Shown here one piece after another: positions 51,070 through 59,294 of a stretch of DNA of 64,000 bases. Position 1 is the first letter of the stretch. Every line of letters begins with the position of its first letter. Below the pieces are notes generated by a model. That model was given only the letters and a program-made list of their open reading frames with translations, did not search any database and had not been told where the DNA came from. Source of the DNA: Tenacibaculum sp. MAR_2010_89 (GTDB lineage: Bacteria; Bacteroidota; Bacteroidia; Flavobacteriales; Flavobacteriaceae); NCBI RefSeq assembly GCF_900105985.1, contig NZ_FNUB01000005.1:1-64000 (forward strand), given 5' to 3'. Both the position numbers and the translations under genes were made by a program.

Positions 51070-52224
51070 TTACATTACAAAGGTACTAAGGTTCTCTAAA
51101 ACTTGTGTTATTTCTTTTTTAGTGTTGTAACTATGTAAACAAAAACGAAGTCTTTCTTGCCCTTCAGCTACAGTAGGAGATAAAATAGGTTTAACATCAA
51201 AGCCATTATCCTGCATTCTTTTAGATATCTGCTTTGTTTGCTCGTTTCCAGAAACAACACAACAGTGTATTGCTGACTTACTTTTTATAAAATTAAGCTG
51301 TAATCTTTCTATTTCTGTTTGAAAGTAATGTATATTTTCATGAAGTTGTTGTATGCTTTTAACCCCATTAATACTTTCAAGTAATTGATATACTTGTTTT
51401 ATAGTTGCAATAGCATGAGGTGGTAATCCTGTGGTGTAAATAAAACTTCTTGAAAAATTCACTAAGTATTCTTTCAGTTTTTGACTTCCTAAAACTACAG
51501 CTCCATGGCTCCCAAGCGCTTTTCCAAAAGTTATTATTCTTGCAAAAATTTTATTTTCTAAACCTAATTCTTGTATCAAGCCACGCCCATTCATTCCAAA
51601 AACTCCAACAGAATGTGCTTCGTCAACAATAAAAAACACCTGATGACTCTCACATATTTCAACCATTTTTTTTAAATCAGGAATATCACCATCCATTGAA
51701 AAAACAGATTCTGTTACAACATATATAGCTGAATCATTATTTTTAAATTCTTTTTTTATTGATATAATTCGATCTTCTAAATGCTTTATATCATTATGGC
51801 TAAACTTATATTGTTTAGCATTAGATAATTGAATTCCATCTCTAATTGAGGCATGAATTAATTCATCATATAATATATAGTCACCACGCTGAGGAATTGA
51901 AGAGAAAACACCAAGATTTGCATTATAGCCTGAATTAAACAACAATGCTCCTTCTATATTATGAAAAACAGACAGTTCTTTTTCAACTAACGAGTACAAA
52001 TCATAATTACCTGATAACAAACGGGAACCTGTTGCTCCATTTTGAATACTTTTATTAGTTACCAAAAACTGATGTGCTTTTTTAAATATCTCTTCAGACT
52101 TTGAAAACCCTAAATAATCATTAGATGAAAAATCAATTAAATTTCTATTTTCACCAAGAGACCTCAAAGAATTATTATGTATTCTTTTCTGAAGTTTTTT
52201 CTGAAGTTTTTCTGGAAAATTCAT
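51070..52224 (-). CDS. bioF: 8-amino-7-oxononanoate synthase
   Basis: PLP enzyme that joins pimeloyl thioester and alanine. The 384-residue protein has IDFSSNDYLGFSKSEEIF and GATGSRLLSGNYDLYSLVEK. It continues with ALLFNSGYNANLGVFSSIPQ, VTESVFSMDGDIPDLKKMVE, VFFIVDEAHSVGVFGMNGRG and the PLP Lys in RIITFGKALGSHGAVVLG. The last motif, ERLRFCLHSYNTKKEI, fits the alpha-oxoamine synthase family. BioF is chosen over the related KBL and serine palmitoyltransferase because bioD and bioA follow in the same operon. Confidence 0.93.
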   Translation of the reverse strand: MNFPEKLQKKLQKRIHNNSLRSLGENRNLIDFSSNDYLGFSKSEEIFKKAHQFLVTNKSIQNGATGSRLLSGNYDLYSLVEKELSVFHNIEGALLFNSGYNANLGVFSSIPQRGDYILYDELIHASIRDGIQLSNAKQYKFSHNDIKHLEDRIISIKKEFKNNDSAIYVVTESVFSMDGDIPDLKKMVEICESHQVFFIVDEAHSVGVFGMNGRGLIQELGLENKIFARIITFGKALGSHGAVVLGSQKLKEYLVNFSRSFIYTTGLPPHAIATIKQVYQLLESINGVKSIQQLHENIHYFQTEIERLQLNFIKSKSAIHCCVVSGNEQTKQISKRMQDNGFDVKPILSPTVAEGQERLRFCLHSYNTKKEITQVLENLSTFVM

Positions 52225-52247
52225 TCAACAAAAATACATGAGTTTTT

Positions 52248-52703
52248 TTACCTTCTTGATAATTTTTTTCTCATTATTGGTAAATACCTATTAGGTATTG
52301 AGCTTTCTTTTTTTGCGATAATTTCAAAACCCTGTTTTTTATAAAAAGAAACAGCATTCGGGTCTGCCAATAACGTCATTTCATCAACGTCAAATTTTCT
52401 TGCTTCATTAAAAGAATGTAATAACAACTGTTTCCCTATCGATTTCCCTATATAATTTGGTAACACAAACAACATTTCTAACTCAATAGATTGTTCAACT
52501 GGAGGATTTAGAGCATAAAAACCAACTACATTTGTTTCTTGAATAAATGTATAAATCATCATTTCTTCAATCATTTTAACACTAATAGTTAAATCTTTTC
52601 TCCAGCTTTCAACTTGTTCCTTAGAATACCCCCAATAAGCTTTAGAAACCAAAGCTATTTCGGTTAACAATGCTGATTCTTCTATTTTTGCTTCCTGTAT
52701 CAT
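52248..52703 (-). CDS. GNAT family acetyltransferase
   Basis: The 151-residue protein has the GNAT core: NVVGFYALNPPVEQSIELEM, then the acetyl-CoA segment LFVLPNYIGKSIGKQLLLHS and LLADPNAVSFYKKQGFEIIA. The N-terminal ALVSKAYWGYSKEQVESWRK is a common pattern in bacterial GNAT proteins acting on small amines. The substrate is unknown. It is 23 bases upstream of bioF in the same direction and may be first in the biotin operon. Confidence 0.88.
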   Translation of the reverse strand: MIQEAKIEESALLTEIALVSKAYWGYSKEQVESWRKDLTISVKMIEEMMIYTFIQETNVVGFYALNPPVEQSIELEMLFVLPNYIGKSIGKQLLLHSFNEARKFDVDEMTLLADPNAVSFYKKQGFEIIAKKESSIPNRYLPIMRKKLSRR

Positions 52704-52737
52704 AAAAAAGAAGCCCCACTAAAAGTGAGGCTATAAA

Positions 52738-54204
52738 TTATTTTTTTACTATTTGTCTTATTTTTATTCTAAAAGCAGCGAATAATAATGTCATAAACGG
52801 ACTCAACCAGTTAAATATAGCATAAAACGCATATTCTCCTACACCAACTCCTAAAACTCCAGATTGATAAGCACCACAAGTATTCCAAGGAATCAACACT
52901 GAAGTTACAGTACCTGAGTCTTCCAGAGTTCTACTTAAGTTTTCAGGAGCTAATCCTTTATCATCAAATGCTTTTTTAAACATTTTTCCTGGAATTACCA
53001 GTGCTAAATACTGATCAGAAGCAACAACATTTAACCCTAAACAACTAACCACTGTACTTGCAAATAATCCAAACACAGAAGATGCAATTGATAATAAGGC
53101 TTTTGTTATTTTAGCTAAAGCCCCAATAGCATCCATAATACCACCAAAAACCATAGCACAAATAATTAAGTAAATTGTCCATAACATTCCATTCATTCCT
53201 CCAGAAGAAAACAATTCAGTTAACTTTTCGTTATCTGTTTTCACTTGCGTATCTGTTAAAACAGAATTTATAATTGATTGAAATTTAGAACTAGACAAAC
53301 TTGTTAATACCTCAGGCTGAAATACAAAAGCAAAAACCGCAGCTAAAAACACTCCTATTCCCAAAGCCATTAATGGTTTTGTTTTCATTAAAATCATTGC
53401 TATTACAACTCCTGGAACTAAAAATAACCATGGAGTTATATGAAAAGTGTTTTCAATAGAAACAAGAAGATTGCTTACATCAGCATTTCCAGTAGTATCA
53501 ATAGTACCGCTTAAAATAGCAAAAACTATCAATGTTATAGTAATAGTTGGCACTGTTGTGTATGCCATATATTTTATATGTGTAAACAAATCAGTTCCTG
53601 CCATTGCAGGCGCTAAATTAGTAGTATCAGAAAGAGGAGACATTTTATCTCCAAAATAGGCTCCAGAAATAACAGCTCCTGCAATCATTCCTGTAGGTAT
53701 ACCTAAAGCGCTACCTATACCTACTAATGCAATACCTACTGTTGCAGAAGTTGTCCAAGAACTCCCAGTAGCAATAGAAATAATTGCTGCAATAATAACC
53801 GAAGCTGGTAAAAATATTGCTGGACTTAACACTTGTAATCCGTAATAAACCATAGCTGGGATAATACCACTTACTAACCATGTACCAGCTAAAGCTCCTA
53901 CCAAAAATAAAATTAAAATAGGCACAAAAACACTTTTCCAGTTTTCCCATACTTCTTCCATCATTTTCTGGATTGATACTTTATTTAAAAAACCTACAAT
54001 AGCAGTAACACCTCCACCAATTAATAGAATAAATTGATTAGAATAATCACCTAACCAAGCACCATCAGCATAAAAAATATTATATGCTAACAATCCCATT
54101 AGAATAACTACAGGAATTAATGCCTCCCATAAACTCAGCTCTTTATTATCTATAATTTTTTGGTCTTCAATTTCTATTTCAGATAAGTTTTTATCATCTT
54201 GCAT
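52738..54204 (-). CDS. nhaC: Na+/H+ antiporter NhaC family
   Basis: Inner-membrane antiporter that expels sodium in exchange for protons. The 488-residue protein has about twelve membrane helices. Typical segments are WKSVFVPILILFLVGALAGT, GSSWTTSATVGIALVGIGSA, GAVISGAYFGDKMSPLSDTT followed by NLAP, and LEDSGTVTSVLIPWNTCGAY. The GDKxSPLSDTTNLAP motif is the NhaC signature. Sodium export fits a marine bacterium. A cytoplasmic N-terminus of about 25 residues precedes the first helix. It is divergent from the next gene with 82 bases between starts. Confidence 0.92.
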   Translation of the reverse strand: MQDDKNLSEIEIEDQKIIDNKELSLWEALIPVVILMGLLAYNIFYADGAWLGDYSNQFILLIGGGVTAIVGFLNKVSIQKMMEEVWENWKSVFVPILILFLVGALAGTWLVSGIIPAMVYYGLQVLSPAIFLPASVIIAAIISIATGSSWTTSATVGIALVGIGSALGIPTGMIAGAVISGAYFGDKMSPLSDTTNLAPAMAGTDLFTHIKYMAYTTVPTITITLIVFAILSGTIDTTGNADVSNLLVSIENTFHITPWLFLVPGVVIAMILMKTKPLMALGIGVFLAAVFAFVFQPEVLTSLSSSKFQSIINSVLTDTQVKTDNEKLTELFSSGGMNGMLWTIYLIICAMVFGGIMDAIGALAKITKALLSIASSVFGLFASTVVSCLGLNVVASDQYLALVIPGKMFKKAFDDKGLAPENLSRTLEDSGTVTSVLIPWNTCGAYQSGVLGVGVGEYAFYAIFNWLSPFMTLLFAAFRIKIRQIVKK

Positions 54205-54272
54205 TACGTAGTATTTTTTGGATGTGTAATGTTACGATTTTGTAAAGAATTATACAAGTAGAATCAGTTTAG

Positions 54273-54280
54273 TACTTTTG
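54273..54280 (+). promoter_or_regulatory. -7 element touching the YdjM-like gene start
   Basis: TACTTTTG fits TAnnTTTG, and only six bases (CCTCTT) separate it from the ATG at 54287. A nearly leaderless mRNA is predicted. A TTG start at 54278 would lie inside the promoter. Confidence 0.6.
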
Positions 54281-54286
54281 CCTCTT

Positions 54287-55309
54287 ATGGATTCATTAAC
54301 ACAAATTGTTTTAGGTGCCGCTTGTGGCGAAATTGCCTTAGGGAAAAAAATTGGAAATAAGGCTATGCTGTTCGGAACTATTGGTGGAACTATTCCTGAT
54401 TTAGACGTTTTTATTGGTAGGTGGTTATATGGAAATGAAATAGATGCTATGGCTTTTCACCGTGGCTTTATGCATTCAATAGTATTTGCACTTATCGGTT
54501 CTTTTGTCTTTGGATGGATTACATACAAATTATACAACAAAGAAAAACGACTCGGAACTACAACTTTAAAAAACTGGATTTGGCTCTATTTCTTATCTAT
54601 TTTTACTCATCCAATTTTAGATAGCTTTACACCCTATGGAACTCAACTATTTTTACCTTTTTCTGACTATAGAGTTGCTTTTAATAATATTTCAGTTGTA
54701 GACCCTTTATACACCCTACCTTTTCTCCTCTGTTTAGTAACAGCTATGTTTTATAACAGAAAAAGAACACGAAGAAATTGGTGGGTAAAAGCTGGAATTT
54801 ATATTAGTTCTGCCTACATGCTTTTCACAATTGTAAACAAATTATACGTTAATACTGTTTTTAAAAACTCATTTGACAACTCAAGCATTAACTATAGCAG
54901 GTATTCTGTTCAACCAACTATTTTTAATAATATTTTATGGTATGGTATTGCTGAAACAGAAACTAGCTATAAAGTTGGTTTTTACTCTTTATTTGATTCT
55001 ATATCTAAAGTTGACACCATTTTAACCATTCCTAAAAACAGGCATTTACTTAACATCTCTCATCCAGATATTAAAACGTTAACTTGGTTTAGTAATGAAT
55101 ACTACAATTTAGTTCCTATGGATTCTTCTGCTAATGTTCAATACTTAGACTTACGGTATCCTTTATTAAACCCTAAAAATGCTCAAACATCAATGTTTAG
55201 GTTTGAATTAAAAAAAGATCGAGATCGTTGGAATATGGTACCTTTTTCAGGAAAACCTCCATCAAGAGAAGATTTAAAAGAGTTTTTAAATCGCTTTTAC
55301 GGAAAATAA
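54287..55309 (+). CDS. Membrane-bound metal-dependent hydrolase (YdjM/YfhO-like, PF04307)
   Basis: From the ATG at 54287 the protein has 340 residues and begins MDSLTQIVLGAACGEIALGK, the family's standard opening. GTIGGTIPDLDVFIG carries the D-x-D motif, FHRGFMHSIVFALIGSF the conserved His residues, and FLSIFTHPILDSFTPYGTQL the second His/Asp set. About four membrane helices lie in the first 190 residues, followed by a beta-rich tail of about 150. In Escherichia coli the relative YdjM is under LexA control; no such box is apparent here. The activity is unproven. Confidence 0.88.
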   Translation: MDSLTQIVLGAACGEIALGKKIGNKAMLFGTIGGTIPDLDVFIGRWLYGNEIDAMAFHRGFMHSIVFALIGSFVFGWITYKLYNKEKRLGTTTLKNWIWLYFLSIFTHPILDSFTPYGTQLFLPFSDYRVAFNNISVVDPLYTLPFLLCLVTAMFYNRKRTRRNWWVKAGIYISSAYMLFTIVNKLYVNTVFKNSFDNSSINYSRYSVQPTIFNNILWYGIAETETSYKVGFYSLFDSISKVDTILTIPKNRHLLNISHPDIKTLTWFSNEYYNLVPMDSSANVQYLDLRYPLLNPKNAQTSMFRFELKKDRDRWNMVPFSGKPPSREDLKEFLNRFYGK

Positions 55310-55347
55310 AATCTATTACAAGTTTCTTATCCTATTAATTTATAAAC

Positions 55348-55355
55348 TATTTTTG
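55348..55355 (+). promoter_or_regulatory. -7 element of the small membrane protein gene
   Basis: TATTTTTG fits TAnnTTTG, with a 21-base leader to the ATG at 55377. Confidence 0.5.
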
Positions 55356-55376
55356 CAGCAAAATCATTTTTGATAA

Positions 55377-55601
55377 ATGAAAACAATAATTAAAATTTTA
55401 TTTATTATTTTTTTAGTGTGGATGGCCACAGGGGTATACCTACTAAACACCAATCATGAAAAAGCACACATTGTAATGGGCTTAGGTATTTTTTATATGT
55501 CTTTTATTTTAATGCCAATATTTATATACCATCGATACAAAGATGGTAAGTATAAGAAATATGTTATAAACAATAACACTTCAATAAAACAAAAAGACTG
55601 A
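55377..55601 (+). CDS. Small two-helix membrane protein, function unknown
   Basis: The 74-residue protein has two predicted membrane helices (about 5-24, IIKILFIIFLVWMATGVYLL, and 31-52, HIVMGLGIFYMSFILMPIFI) joined by a short loop TNHEKA. It ends with a basic cytoplasmic tail YHRYKDGKYKKY. I recognise no named family. A -7 element and an immediate terminator show that it is a separate transcription unit, which supports it being a real gene. Confidence 0.72.
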   Translation: MKTIIKILFIIFLVWMATGVYLLNTNHEKAHIVMGLGIFYMSFILMPIFIYHRYKDGKYKKYVINNNTSIKQKD

Positions 55602-55626
55602 GATTAATCTCAGTCTTTTGTTTTTA
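55591..55626 (+). terminator. Intrinsic terminator after the small membrane protein gene
   Basis: Stem AAAAGACTGAGA/TCTCAGTCTTTT (55592-55603 with 55608-55619), loop TTAA, then GTTTTT. The A run on the left may also help the convergent lipoprotein gene. Confidence 0.88.
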
Positions 55627-55645
55627 CATGTATATAATTTTAAGC

Positions 55646-55951
55646 TTACTTAACTATCTCGAAAGAAGATGCTATAAATTTATCATTCTCAAGTATTCCT
55701 GTTGCTTTTACTTTTCTAACTACATTACAAAAACCTATTTTTTCGTCATGAGCATCACCAAAATCATCAATATTTGCTCCTTCAACAAAATAAGCCTTAT
55801 CATCTATTTTTATAGCTAAATCACAACCATTTTGACTTTTCAATTCAAATTTACATTGCCCACAAGAAGCTTCAGCAATTATTTCTTTTTTTTGTTTTGT
55901 TGAACAAGAAAGAAAAAAAAACATACTACTTAAAATAAATAAATATCTCAT
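55646..55951 (-). CDS. Small lipoprotein with CGQC motif (DUF6370-like)
   Basis: The 101-residue protein has a lipoprotein leader (SSMFFFLSC, Cys at 16). A compact domain follows: AEASCGQCKFELKSQNGCDL, then AIKIDDKAYFVEGANIDDFG and KIGFCNVVRKVKATGILEND. The C-x2-C pair and two further Cys could bind metal or carry disulfides. I recall this as a Bacteroidetes family, probably DUF6370, without known function. It starts 16 bases after the trpS stop on the same strand and may be cotranscribed with trpS. Confidence 0.75.
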   Translation of the reverse strand: MRYLFILSSMFFFLSCSTKQKKEIIAEASCGQCKFELKSQNGCDLAIKIDDKAYFVEGANIDDFGDAHDEKIGFCNVVRKVKATGILENDKFIASSFEIVK

Positions 55952-55967
55952 AATTTTATTGTTTAGG

Positions 55968-56936
55968 TTAATATCCTATTTTTTCACGAACTCTCTCTAA
56001 AACACTTTTAGCAACTGCTTTTGCCTTATCAGCACCCACAGCTAAAGCCTCATCAATTTCATGACGATTTTCCATATAGTGATTATACTTAGCACGTACA
56101 TCAGCAAACTTTTCAACAACTAACTCATACAAGGCTTGTTTTGCATGCCCATAACCATAATTACCACCTTCATAATTAGCTCGCATTTCATTAATTTGCT
56201 CTTCAGATCCTAATAATTTATAAATAGCAAAAACATTATCAGTATCCGGATCTTTAGGCTCCTCTAAAGGAGTACTATCCGTTTGAATACCCATTATTTG
56301 TTTACGTAACTTTTTATCTGGTAAAAAAATATTGATAATATTATTCCTAGATTTACTCATTTTTTCTCCATCAGTACCAGGAATCAACTGTGTGTTTTCA
56401 CTAATCTCTGCCCTTGGCGGTACTAATGTATCTCCAACAATGTTATTAAATCTATTAGCCACATCACGTGTCATTTCTAAATGCTGTAACTGATCTTTAC
56501 CTACAGGAATAATTTCTGCATCATATAACAAAATATCAGCAGCCATTAGCATAGGATACGTAAACAAACCACTATTTACATCGGCTAACCTATCAGCTTT
56601 ATCTTTAAAACTATGAGCTAATGTTAAACGCTGATATGGAAAATAACAGCTTAAGTACCAAGACAATTCAGTTACTTCAGGAATATCACTTTGACGGTAA
56701 AATACAGTTTTGTTAATATCAATTCCACAAGCAAGCCAAGTTGCAGCAGTACTATAAGTATTTTCACGTAATTGCTCTCCTTCTTTAATTTGAGTTAAAG
56801 AGTGCATATCGGCAATAAACAAAAATGATTCATTTTCAGGATTATTTGCCATCTCTATTGCTGGCATAATAGCTCCTAATAAATTACCTAAATGTGGAGT
56901 TCCTGTACTTTGTACTCCTGTTAAAATTCTTGACAT
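55968..56936 (-). CDS. trpS: Tryptophan-tRNA ligase
   Basis: Class I aminoacyl-tRNA synthetase. The 322-residue protein starts MSRILTGVQSTGTPHLGNLL with the HIGH-type motif TPHLGN. It continues with FLFIADMHSLTQIKEGEQLR, TYPMLMAADILLYDAEIIPV, VGKDQLQHLEMTRDVANRFN, and the second ATP motif GTDGEKMSKSRNNII (KMSKS). The length is the normal bacterial size. It is divergent from plsC. Confidence 0.97.
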   Translation of the reverse strand: MSRILTGVQSTGTPHLGNLLGAIMPAIEMANNPENESFLFIADMHSLTQIKEGEQLRENTYSTAATWLACGIDINKTVFYRQSDIPEVTELSWYLSCYFPYQRLTLAHSFKDKADRLADVNSGLFTYPMLMAADILLYDAEIIPVGKDQLQHLEMTRDVANRFNNIVGDTLVPPRAEISENTQLIPGTDGEKMSKSRNNIINIFLPDKKLRKQIMGIQTDSTPLEEPKDPDTDNVFAIYKLLGSEEQINEMRANYEGGNYGYGHAKQALYELVVEKFADVRAKYNHYMENRHEIDEALAVGADKAKAVAKSVLERVREKIGY

Positions 56937-57048
56937 CTGTAGTTTTGTAAATAATTATGATTGTTTGATAAGCCATCAAAGCTTAACTAATATGAGCAAA
57001 AATAAGGTTAAAATTTATCAAACAAAAGAAATTACTACATTAGCAACC

Positions 57049-57819
57049 ATGAAGTATTTTAAATTACCTTTCTTACTAGTTTGGAGAATTTGGTTTTACA
57101 TTTTAATGTTTAGTACAATAATTATAATGCTGCCATTTTTATTAGTGTTAACTTCTGATGAAAAATACTACCCTACTTTTTGGAAAATGGTCAGAGCTTG
57201 GTCTTTTCTTTTAATTTATGGTATGGGCTTTCGCCTAAAAATAAAGAAAGAACAAAAGATAGAAAAAAACAAAAGCTATATGTTTATAGCTAATCATGCA
57301 TCATTATTAGACCCATGGGTTATGATCGCTTTAAGCAAAAATCCAATTGTTTTTGTAGGAAAAAAAGAACTTGTTAAAATACCTGTTTTTGGTTTCTTTT
57401 ATAGAAAAGTAGTTATCATGGTTGATAGAGGCTCAGAAAAAAGTAGAAAAAGAGTTTATGAAATGGCTAAAAAAAGACTTAAAAACGGAACTAGTGTTGG
57501 TATTTTTCCCGAAGGTTTAGTACCCGAAGAAGATATAATATTAGCACCTTTTAAAAACGGTGCTTTTAGCTTAGCAATTGAATATCAAATACCTATAGTT
57601 CCTCAAGTTTACTATGACTGTAAACGTTTTTTCTCTTGGAATATTTTTAAAGGAAGACCCGGTACTTTTAGAGTTAAACAATGTAACTTCATTGAAACAA
57701 AAGGATTAAAAATTGAAGAAAGAAAAAAACTAAAACAAAAAGTATTTACCCTGACTTATAATGAATTAAAAAATGATAAGTTATATATGAAAGACACTAA
57801 CAAATTAAATAATGAGTGA
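57049..57819 (+). CDS. plsC: 1-acyl-sn-glycerol-3-phosphate acyltransferase
   Basis: Adds the second acyl chain to make phosphatidic acid at the inner membrane. The family motif H-x4-D is in YMFIANHASLLDPWVMIALS; KKELVKIPVFGFFYRKVVIM, then VDRGSEKSRKR, TSVGIFPEGLVPEE (the E-G motif) and IPIVPQVYYDC follow. The ATG at 57049 gives 256 residues starting MKYFKLPFLLVWRIWFYILM, the usual size, with one or two N-terminal membrane helices. In-frame ATGs at 56992 and 56965 would add 19 or 28 polar residues, and the true start is not certain. It overlaps the next gene by eight bases. Confidence 0.9.
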   Translation: MKYFKLPFLLVWRIWFYILMFSTIIIMLPFLLVLTSDEKYYPTFWKMVRAWSFLLIYGMGFRLKIKKEQKIEKNKSYMFIANHASLLDPWVMIALSKNPIVFVGKKELVKIPVFGFFYRKVVIMVDRGSEKSRKRVYEMAKKRLKNGTSVGIFPEGLVPEEDIILAPFKNGAFSLAIEYQIPIVPQVYYDCKRFFSWNIFKGRPGTFRVKQCNFIETKGLKIEERKKLKQKVFTLTYNELKNDKLYMKDTNKLNNE

Positions 57820-58453
57820 AAAATTAAATTACCGTTATAGTAAAAAAGAAGAGTGGTTAAATGTAGCTACTCATGGTTTCGGATTATTATTAAGCATAAT
57901 AACATTTCCTATTTTAATTACTAAATCATTAAATTATACTAATTTTTGGGAATTAATAAGTTTCATCATTTATGGAGTTAGTTTAATCGTTTTATATAGC
58001 GCTTCTACCTTTTACCATGCTGCCAAAGATCCTAAAAAGAGAAGAAGCTTAAATATTTTTGATCATGCTGCCATATATATACTAATAGCAGGAAGTTATT
58101 CTCCTTTTTGCTTAATTACTCTTCCAAAAGAATTGGGTTGGTATATGTTTGGTTTTGTTTGGCTATTTGCTCTTACTGGAGTTATTTTAAAACTTTTTTT
58201 CACTGGTAAATTTGATAAATTATCTACTGCACTATATTTATTAATGGGCTGGCAAGTAATTTTTTTCATAAAACCTCTGGCTGCAAGCTTACCAGAAAAT
58301 GGATTACTCTTTTTAATTTTAGGTGGTGCTTTTTATACAATAGGTGCCATACTGTATTCTATAAAAAAAATAAAATACAATCACGCAATATTTCATGTTT
58401 TCGTTCTTTTTGGTAGCATCAGTCATTTTGTAACAATATTTTATTATATTTAA
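57812..58453 (+). CDS. Hemolysin III / PAQR family membrane protein (TrhA-like)
   Basis: The 213-residue protein has seven predicted membrane helices and the PAQR hallmarks: EEWLNVATHGFGLLLSIITF (His in the first helix), LYSASTFYHAAKDPKKRRSL (S-x3-H), FDHAAIYILIAGSYSPFCLI, and a final NHAIFHVFVLFGSISHFVTI with two His. These residues form a zinc site in family members, which act as membrane-energy regulators or hydrolases. Escherichia coli TrhA is the nearest studied relative by pattern. It overlaps plsC by eight bases and is therefore coupled to phospholipid synthesis. Confidence 0.9.
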   Translation: MSEKLNYRYSKKEEWLNVATHGFGLLLSIITFPILITKSLNYTNFWELISFIIYGVSLIVLYSASTFYHAAKDPKKRRSLNIFDHAAIYILIAGSYSPFCLITLPKELGWYMFGFVWLFALTGVILKLFFTGKFDKLSTALYLLMGWQVIFFIKPLAASLPENGLLFLILGGAFYTIGAILYSIKKIKYNHAIFHVFVLFGSISHFVTIFYYI

Positions 58454-58490
58454 GAACTTTCTTTTCATAAACACCTTATTAGACAAGTTG

Positions 58491-58520
58491 ATTTGTTTAG
58501 TTTTTAACGACTAAACAAAT
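58491..58520 (+). other. Perfect 11-bp hairpin between the TrhA-like gene and the LytTR operon
   Basis: ATTTGTTTAGT (58491-58501) pairs exactly with ACTAAACAAAT (58510-58520) around an 8-base loop. There is no T run, so it is not a good terminator. It could be an operator, an mRNA-end stabiliser or a leader hairpin of the response-regulator mRNA. Confidence 0.5.
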
Positions 58521-58580
58521 AATTAATTAACTATACATCAATTTCTTCCCCCATTCAGAAATTGATACAAGAAGGGCATT

Positions 58581-59294
58581 ATGATGAAAATTATTTTAAT
58601 TGATGATGAAAAAGATGCATTAGAAGCATTGGAGTGGAAAATTAAAAAATGTATAGTAAATGACGATTTAAATATTGTAAAATGTAGTTCTCCTATTATT
58701 GGCGTAAACCTAGTTAAAGAATTAAACCCTGATTTAGTTTTTTTAGATATTCATATGCCAGAAATGGATGGTTTTACTTTCCTTGAAAAATTTCCTGAAA
58801 GAAACTTTAGAGTTGTATTTACAACTGCTCATGATGAATATGGCATTAAGGCAGTAAAGGCAAATGCAATTGACTATCTTCTAAAACCTATAGACATTGA
58901 TGAATTACAACTTACTTTTGTTAAAGTTAGTAAACAATTGCATGAAAAAGCGATTGGGAACAACCTCATCAATAGGATTAATGTTTCTGCTGACAGAAAA
59001 GTGTATTTAATAGCTAAAGAAAATGTTATCTATTTAAAATCCGATAAAAGCTACACAACAATTTTTCTAAATACAGGAAAAAAAATTATAGTAACAAAAA
59101 CATTAAAAGAAGTACAAAAAAAGTTCGACTACCCTGACTTTTACAGAGTTCATAATTCTTATGTAATAAATCTTAATTATGTAACAGAGTACAACAAAGG
59201 GGGAAATGAAATAACTTTAAGTAATGGAGTAGTTGTTAGTGTTAGCAGAAGAAAAAAAAATCTTTTAATCGATAAGTTGAGGCTAGACAAATAA
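58581..59294 (+). CDS. LytTR-family response regulator
   Basis: The 237-residue protein has a receiver domain (1-120): IILIDDEKDALEALEWKIKK, the phospho-acceptor Asp in NPDLVFLDIHMPEMDG, the Thr in RVVFTTAHDEYG and the Lys in AIDYLLKPIDIDEL. The LytTR DNA-binding domain (about 140-237) includes LIAKENVIYLKSDKSYTTIF, YRVHNSYVINLNYVTEYNKG and the end GNEITLSNGVVVSVSRRKK. The stop overlaps the kinase start (TAATG). Two ATGs stand in tandem at 58581 and 58584. Target genes are unknown. Confidence 0.95.
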   Translation: MMKIILIDDEKDALEALEWKIKKCIVNDDLNIVKCSSPIIGVNLVKELNPDLVFLDIHMPEMDGFTFLEKFPERNFRVVFTTAHDEYGIKAVKANAIDYLLKPIDIDELQLTFVKVSKQLHEKAIGNNLINRINVSADRKVYLIAKENVIYLKSDKSYTTIFLNTGKKIIVTKTLKEVQKKFDYPDFYRVHNSYVINLNYVTEYNKGGNEITLSNGVVVSVSRRKKNLLIDKLRLDK

